Positions 4,777 to 7,063 of a stretch of 7,063 bases of DNA are shown here, one piece after another. The stretch covers positions 1 through 7,063 of the forward strand of contig CAYJWA010000042.1 in assembly GCA_964373775.1 (NCBI GenBank), in the 5' to 3' direction. Made by a program: the position numbers and the translations under genes. The stretch's first letter is position 1; every line of letters begins with the position of its first letter. The notes beneath the pieces are model-generated. The model was not told where the DNA came from. It searched no databases and was given only the letters and a program-made list of their open reading frames with translations. The stretch comes from UBA10002 sp964373775 (GTDB lineage Bacteria > Patescibacteriota > Minisyncoccia > Phycocordibacterales > UBA10002).

Positions 4777-5490
4777 TTAAGCGACCAAGGGTTGAATCTT
4801 GCGGAGCCGCAGAAGCAGCTCGCCGAGGAGACGCCACTCGTTCTCGGGATTGACATAGTCCGTGTTGAGCCACAACGTGCCACCGCCGCACCGCAGCACA
4901 GCCCACAAGAAGGCGCGGCCCTCGACAACCAAAGGCTTGGCAATCACCCAAAGAATTTCCCCATTCGGCTGTGCGGTGTACTGGTATCCGATACTGGGAC
5001 CGTCCTCTTGTTCACAGAGTTCCATGACCCATCCGTCTTGGAGGTGCTTTCTGCTCCACTCGGCGAAGAACTCTGCGTGAAGCCAGTCTTTGGTTGTTGA
5101 ATTCTTCTTGAAGCCGAGAAATGCGAGGTTGACTCGGGCGAAGAACACGTCCTTCGGCTCCGGCGAAGTCGTAAAGTCTTCGTGATTGAAGAACTTCTTT
5201 CCCCTCTCGTTCACCTCACGATTCACTACTTTAAGCTTCGCTTGCAATTGCGCCTTATCCAAGCCACCAACCCTGAACGTCTTCCAGATGGGCAGGTATT
5301 CAGGTGCAACTTCAAACTTAGGCTCTTGGAATGCCTGTTCGAGTCGAAACGTGAGTTCTTCGGTCTGGCAACTTAACTCTCCAATGCGTTCCGGAGAGAT
5401 TCTCCCACGGGGAAAGTGTGTTTGTATCTTCTGAGTGAGTTCCAACTCACCCTCAGTTAACGGTGTTTTGATTAAGGCCTTATCGCTCAT
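4777..5490 (-). CDS. DGR target protein with C-terminal variable region
   Basis: A 237-residue protein whose last 50 residues are rewritten by the DGR; VR covers residues 187-231. Compared with the TR it carries N192R, N194F, M195L, N197A, K199L, N201C, D202G, D203G, N220R, H222L and S223G. A segment of 16 residues between these patches (G204 to W219, containing TLWLNTDYVNPENEW) is unchanged. Residues 10-100 look helical and charged. Residues 115-185, with FFARVNLAFLGFKK and an aromatic-rich DWLHAEFFAEW, seem to form a compact domain leading into the variable region. No signal peptide, membrane segment or canonical C-type-lectin motif is seen, so it is probably cytosolic with an unknown ligand. 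Start ATG at 5490 has a strong Shine-Dalgarno site. The target call is certain from VR; its role is unknown. Confidence 0.93.
   Translation of the reverse strand: MSDKALIKTPLTEGELELTQKIQTHFPRGRISPERIGELSCQTEELTFRLEQAFQEPKFEVAPEYLPIWKTFRVGGLDKAQLQAKLKVVNREVNERGKKFFNHEDFTTSPEPKDVFFARVNLAFLGFKKNSTTKDWLHAEFFAEWSRKHLQDGWVMELCEQEDGPSIGYQYTAQPNGEILWVIAKPLVVEGRAFLWAVLRCGGGTLWLNTDYVNPENEWRLLGELLLRLRKIQPLVA
4799..4823 (-). other. Initiation of mutagenic homing (IMH)-like segment
   Basis: The last 25 bp of VR are identical to the TR end and contain only three adenines on the minus strand, in a GC-rich context with a GCGGAGCCGC dyad. This fits the mutation-free 3' anchor where cDNA integration begins. 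No TR/VR mismatch separates IMH from IMH*, unlike the Bordetella phage model. Directionality must then come from flanking sequence or from the downstream hairpin. Confidence 0.45.
4799..4931 (-). other. DGR variable repeat (VR)
   Basis: This 133-bp segment lies at the 3' end of the target gene and is aligned gaplessly to TR 4318-4450. All 17 differences are at TR adenines. They replace AAC/AAT with CGC, TTC, GCT, TGC and CGT, AAG with CTG, ATG with TTG, GAC/GAT with GGC/GGT, CAC with CTC and AGC with GGC. Every changed codon is non-synonymous. Mutations fall in two blocks (4824-4833 and 4883-4917), leaving 12 adenines between them untouched. Confidence 0.95.
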
Positions 5491-5495
5491 AGCGA

Positions 5496-5504
5496 TCCTT
5501 CCTT
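5496..5504 (-). promoter_or_regulatory. Strong Shine-Dalgarno site of the target gene
   Basis: AAGGAAGGA on the minus strand ends 5 nt before the ATG at 5490. It fixes the start codon. It is the only strong ribosome binding site in the window, suggesting high translation of the diversified protein. Confidence 0.8.
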
Positions 5505-5554
5505 TCGTTACTGCAGTTGACTACTTTGCTGGAGTATCGGCTCGCCACTTAGGT

Positions 5555-5603
5555 CCGCCACAGCGGAAAAAGGCCTTAGTAAGCCGCTTTCTGCTGTGGC
5601 GAA
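5555..5603 (-). repeat. Long hairpin in the target-gene leader
   Basis: CGCCACAGCGGAAA (5556-5569) pairs with TTTCTGCTGTGGCG (5588-5601), 14 bp with one G-T wobble. A smaller GGCTT/AAGGCC stem inside is followed on the minus strand by TTTTT. It lies in the predicted 5' UTR of the target mRNA. It could be a dispersed palindromic element or an attenuator-like structure. The function is not established. Confidence 0.55.
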
Positions 5604-5632
5604 TTCTCGCTTTATTTCAAAGTGCCAAAAAG

Positions 5633-5662
5633 ATACTACAGTGAAAGTAGTATTGTTGTCAA
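5633..5662 (-). promoter_or_regulatory. Target-gene promoter with overlapping dyad operator
   Basis: On the minus strand a perfect -35 TTGACA (5657-5662) is followed after 18 bp by TAGTAT (5633-5638, 4 of 6 to the -10 consensus). A perfect 7-bp inverted repeat, ATACTAC-N7-GTAGTAT (5633-5653), covers the -10 and most of the spacer, a typical place for a repressor operator. The predicted leader is about 135 nt. Confidence 0.55.
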
Positions 5663-5710
5663 ACTAGAGTTTAACTTAAGAAAATAGGTACGATCGTATG
5701 TATTTTCTGG

Positions 5711-5763
5711 ATTCCCTCTTTCCCGCATGCGCTCAGAAGCTACGGACGGGCAGGCGAGGGAAT
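5711..5763. repeat. Intergenic inverted repeat near the gnd 3' end
   Basis: ATTCCCTC (5711-5718) and GAGGGAAT (5756-5763) form perfect 8-bp arms around a GC-rich core. The context TGGATTCCC...GGGAATGACA is a pattern seen in dispersed bacterial repeats. It lies 15 bp past the gnd stop and could also destabilise the 3' end of that transcript, but no U-run follows. The rest of 5491-5777 holds the target promoter and leader, with no gene. Confidence 0.5.
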
Positions 5764-5777
5764 GACAAACACGGGAG

Positions 5778-6842
5778 TTACTTTTTTTTGACTTCATGTC
5801 CGCCAAACTGATTCCGCAGTGCCGAGACCACCTGCCCGGTATAGCTTGGATTGCCTTTTGACATGAGCCGAAAATCAAGCGAATCTTTGATGATTTGTAC
5901 AGGCACGCCGAGTTCTTTGGCGGTTTTAACTGTCCAGAGCCCCTCGCCGCTCTGTGCAACCTCTCCTGAAATATCCTTTAGCCCTTCGCCGTGTTCTTTG
6001 TATGCTTTCGCGAGCCATCCGACGAGTCGTGACTCAATCACACTGCCCCTATTATACAACTCCGCAACTCGTTTTAAGTTAAGTCCGAAACTTCCCTTTC
6101 CGCGCCGTGCCCCGTGGCCGCCTGCCCCGTTGACAGCTTGCTGTTTTTCGGGGTCTTCGGCTTTACGGGGTGAATCAGCGCTCCGAAGGAGGTTGAAGCC
6201 TTCGGCGATGGATTGCATCATCCCGTACTCAATGCCGTTGTGCACCATCTTCACAAAATGCCCCGCGCCGCTTCGCCCCACATACGCATACCCTCCCCTC
6301 TCCCTCCCTCCCAACAACATACCAACATTCTTGGGTTTGTCAGTATGTTTTTCTTGTTGTCTTATAGTTACGGATGAGGCGGCGGATAAATCAAGGAAAA
6401 GTTTTTCGCATTTTTCAAATACTTTTTTGTCGCCGCCGACCATGAGGCAGGCGCCGTTTCGCGCGCCGACAGGACCGCCGGAGACGCCAACATCCAAAAA
6501 GTGAATCCCGCGCCGTCCGCCGAGGCGGACGGCGCGGTCTATTGAATCTTTGTAAAACGAATTCCCGCCGTCAATCACCGTATCGCCTTTTGAAAGATGC
6601 GGAACTAATTCTTTCAGCACATTGTCAACCGCCACATGCGATACCATAAGCCAAAGCAGCCGCGGCGGCGTCATTCTCTCGCACACCTCTGCAACTGTGT
6701 CGCCAACAACCGCACCGAGCCGCCGCGCGGCTTCGCGCGGCGGCGCGCTCCGATTCCACGCCACCACGCGCCAGCCCTTCTCCAGAAGCCGCTCCACCTG
6801 CGCGAGTCCCATTTTGCCGAGTCCTATATATCCAAGAGTCAT
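5778..6842 (-). CDS. gnd: 6-phosphogluconate dehydrogenase, decarboxylating, short (YqeC/GntZ-like) type
   Basis: It oxidatively decarboxylates 6-phosphogluconate to ribulose-5-phosphate in the pentose phosphate pathway. An N-terminal Rossmann domain starts with GYIGLGKMG (4-12). The substrate signature DVGVSGGPVGARNG (117-130) follows DGGNSFYKDS (91-100). The catalytic block GHFVKMVHNGIEYGMMQ (194-210) contains the general-base Lys198, H201-N202 and E205. The C-terminal helical domain has GSVIESRL and SGEGLWTV. At 354 residues it is longer than the roughly 300 of the short class, because of low-complexity inserts at about 157-183 and 221-251 and palindrome-encoded stretches near residues 33-42 and 102-111. 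ATG at 6842 fits the start of the Rossmann strand. Cofactor preference (NAD or NADP) cannot be decided confidently. Confidence 0.93.
   Translation of the reverse strand: MTLGYIGLGKMGLAQVERLLEKGWRVVAWNRSAPPREAARRLGAVVGDTVAEVCERMTPPRLLWLMVSHVAVDNVLKELVPHLSKGDTVIDGGNSFYKDSIDRAVRLGGRRGIHFLDVGVSGGPVGARNGACLMVGGDKKVFEKCEKLFLDLSAASSVTIRQQEKHTDKPKNVGMLLGGRERGGYAYVGRSGAGHFVKMVHNGIEYGMMQSIAEGFNLLRSADSPRKAEDPEKQQAVNGAGGHGARRGKGSFGLNLKRVAELYNRGSVIESRLVGWLAKAYKEHGEGLKDISGEVAQSGEGLWTVKTAKELGVPVQIIKDSLDFRLMSKGNPSYTGQVVSALRNQFGGHEVKKK
6508..6537. repeat. 14-bp-arm palindrome in gnd
   Basis: CCGCGCCGTCCGCC-GA-GGCGGACGGCGCGG is a perfect inverted repeat with a 2-nt centre, encoding around RAVRLGGRR (103-111). 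It lies just after the DGGNS motif and before the substrate signature. Confidence 0.7.
6719..6744. repeat. 11-bp-arm palindrome in gnd
   Basis: GCCGCCGCGCG and CGCGCGGCGGC arms with a GCTT loop encode APPREAARRL (33-42), directly after the second strand of the Rossmann fold. Confidence 0.7.
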
Positions 6843-6851
6843 AAATCCGAA

Positions 6852-6857
6852 ATACTA
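6852..6857 (-). promoter_or_regulatory. Candidate -10 of gnd in AT-rich spacer
   Basis: TAGTAT on the minus strand lies 9 nt before the gnd ATG, with no clear -35 or Shine-Dalgarno site. The 59-bp spacer is built from degenerate AAATCCTAA/AAATCTAAA units, so chance matches to -10 elements are expected. Confidence 0.25.
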
Positions 6858-6901
6858 ATTTCTAAATCCTAAACAAAATCTAAATCACAAAACTTAAAAA
6901 G

Positions 6902-7063
6902 TCACTTAAACTTTTCGAGAATAGCGCCAAAAATCCTCATAAGCTCGGTGGATTCTTGTATCAGCGCTTCTTGTTCCTTTCGCTCACCCTCTAAAGGTTC
7001 AGTAAGCCGGAGCCAAAATCTGCACTCTTTCGTTTCCTTCTTAGATATCTTTGCCCGCATCAC
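6902..7063 (-). CDS. Four-helix-bundle protein (23S rRNA IVP-like), C-terminal part
   Basis: The last 53 codons of a gene whose start lies beyond the right edge; the stop is TGA at 6902-6904. The peptide runs AKISKKETKECRFWLRL, then EALIQESTELMRIFGAIL near the end. This matches the last two helices of the small four-helix-bundle family encoded in 23S rRNA intervening sequences and often free-standing in Patescibacteria; the motif of Lys-Glu-rich helix, E-x-x-(Y/F)-W-L and closing E-L-x-x-I-(F/L)-x-x-I is typical. The complete protein would be about 115-125 residues. Its function in free-standing form is unknown. Avd belongs to the same fold superfamily but to a different branch. Confidence 0.7.
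   Translation of the reverse strand: MMRAKISKKETKECRFWLRLTEPLEGERKEQEALIQESTELMRIFGAILEKFK

Noticed and set aside
5851..6504. 217-residue plus-strand open frame opposite gnd
   Set aside because: It is a low-complexity Pro/Ser-rich translation antisense to a well-conserved dehydrogenase, so it is a shadow frame.

Overview
The window looks like a chromosomal segment of an ultra-small Candidate Phyla Radiation (Patescibacteria) bacterium, most likely Parcubacteria-like. The reasons are a DUF5674 protein, a bifunctional phosphoglucose/phosphomannose isomerase, short genes mostly without Shine-Dalgarno sites, GC-rich palindromes inserted in frame in conserved enzymes, and TGA used as a normal stop, which argues against the Gracilibacteria/SR1 code. 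The assignment is inferred from gene content, not from a marker gene.

The centrepiece (about 2902-5660) is a complete diversity-generating retroelement (DGR). It holds a DGR-type reverse transcriptase (minus strand), an Avd accessory protein (plus strand, overlapping the RT gene head to head), a template repeat TR (4318-4450) and a target gene (minus strand) whose 3' end carries the variable repeat VR (4799-4931). TR and VR are each 133 bp and align without gaps. They differ at 17 positions, and all 17 are adenines in the TR when read on the minus strand. These change 11 codons, all non-synonymously. This is the expected signature of adenine-mutagenic retrohoming: TR RNA is copied by RT/Avd with errors at A, and the cDNA overwrites VR. 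The TR appears to be its own small transcription unit, with a candidate promoter at 4514-4541 and an intrinsic terminator hairpin at 4283-4305 that overlaps the end of avd. The target gene has a good promoter whose -10 and spacer carry a 7-bp dyad, a structured leader of about 135 nt, and the only strong Shine-Dalgarno site in the window.

Left of the DGR, all genes are on the minus strand. A VapBC-like toxin-antitoxin pair (2317-2855) lies 46 bp past the RT stop. It is followed 15 bp later by the sugar-phosphate isomerase (1312-2301), an intergenic inverted TTAGGG-like repeat (1201-1310), a DoxX-family membrane protein (758-1147), and a translationally coupled pair made of DUF5674 (295-639) and a 98-residue hypothetical protein (2-298). 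Right of the DGR are a 6-phosphogluconate dehydrogenase (5778-6842) with large lineage-specific inserts, and the C-terminal end of a four-helix-bundle (23S rRNA intervening-sequence-protein-like) gene cut by the window edge.

The two sugar-phosphate enzymes are ordinary housekeeping genes flanking an accessory island. No phage or integrase gene is visible, so the DGR seems to diversify a cellular protein. Unusual points are the reversed avd, a C9 homopolymer lying in both the start of avd and the region just upstream of the RT start, a block of 12 unmutated adenines inside VR, and a palindromic repeat inserted in frame in the RT.
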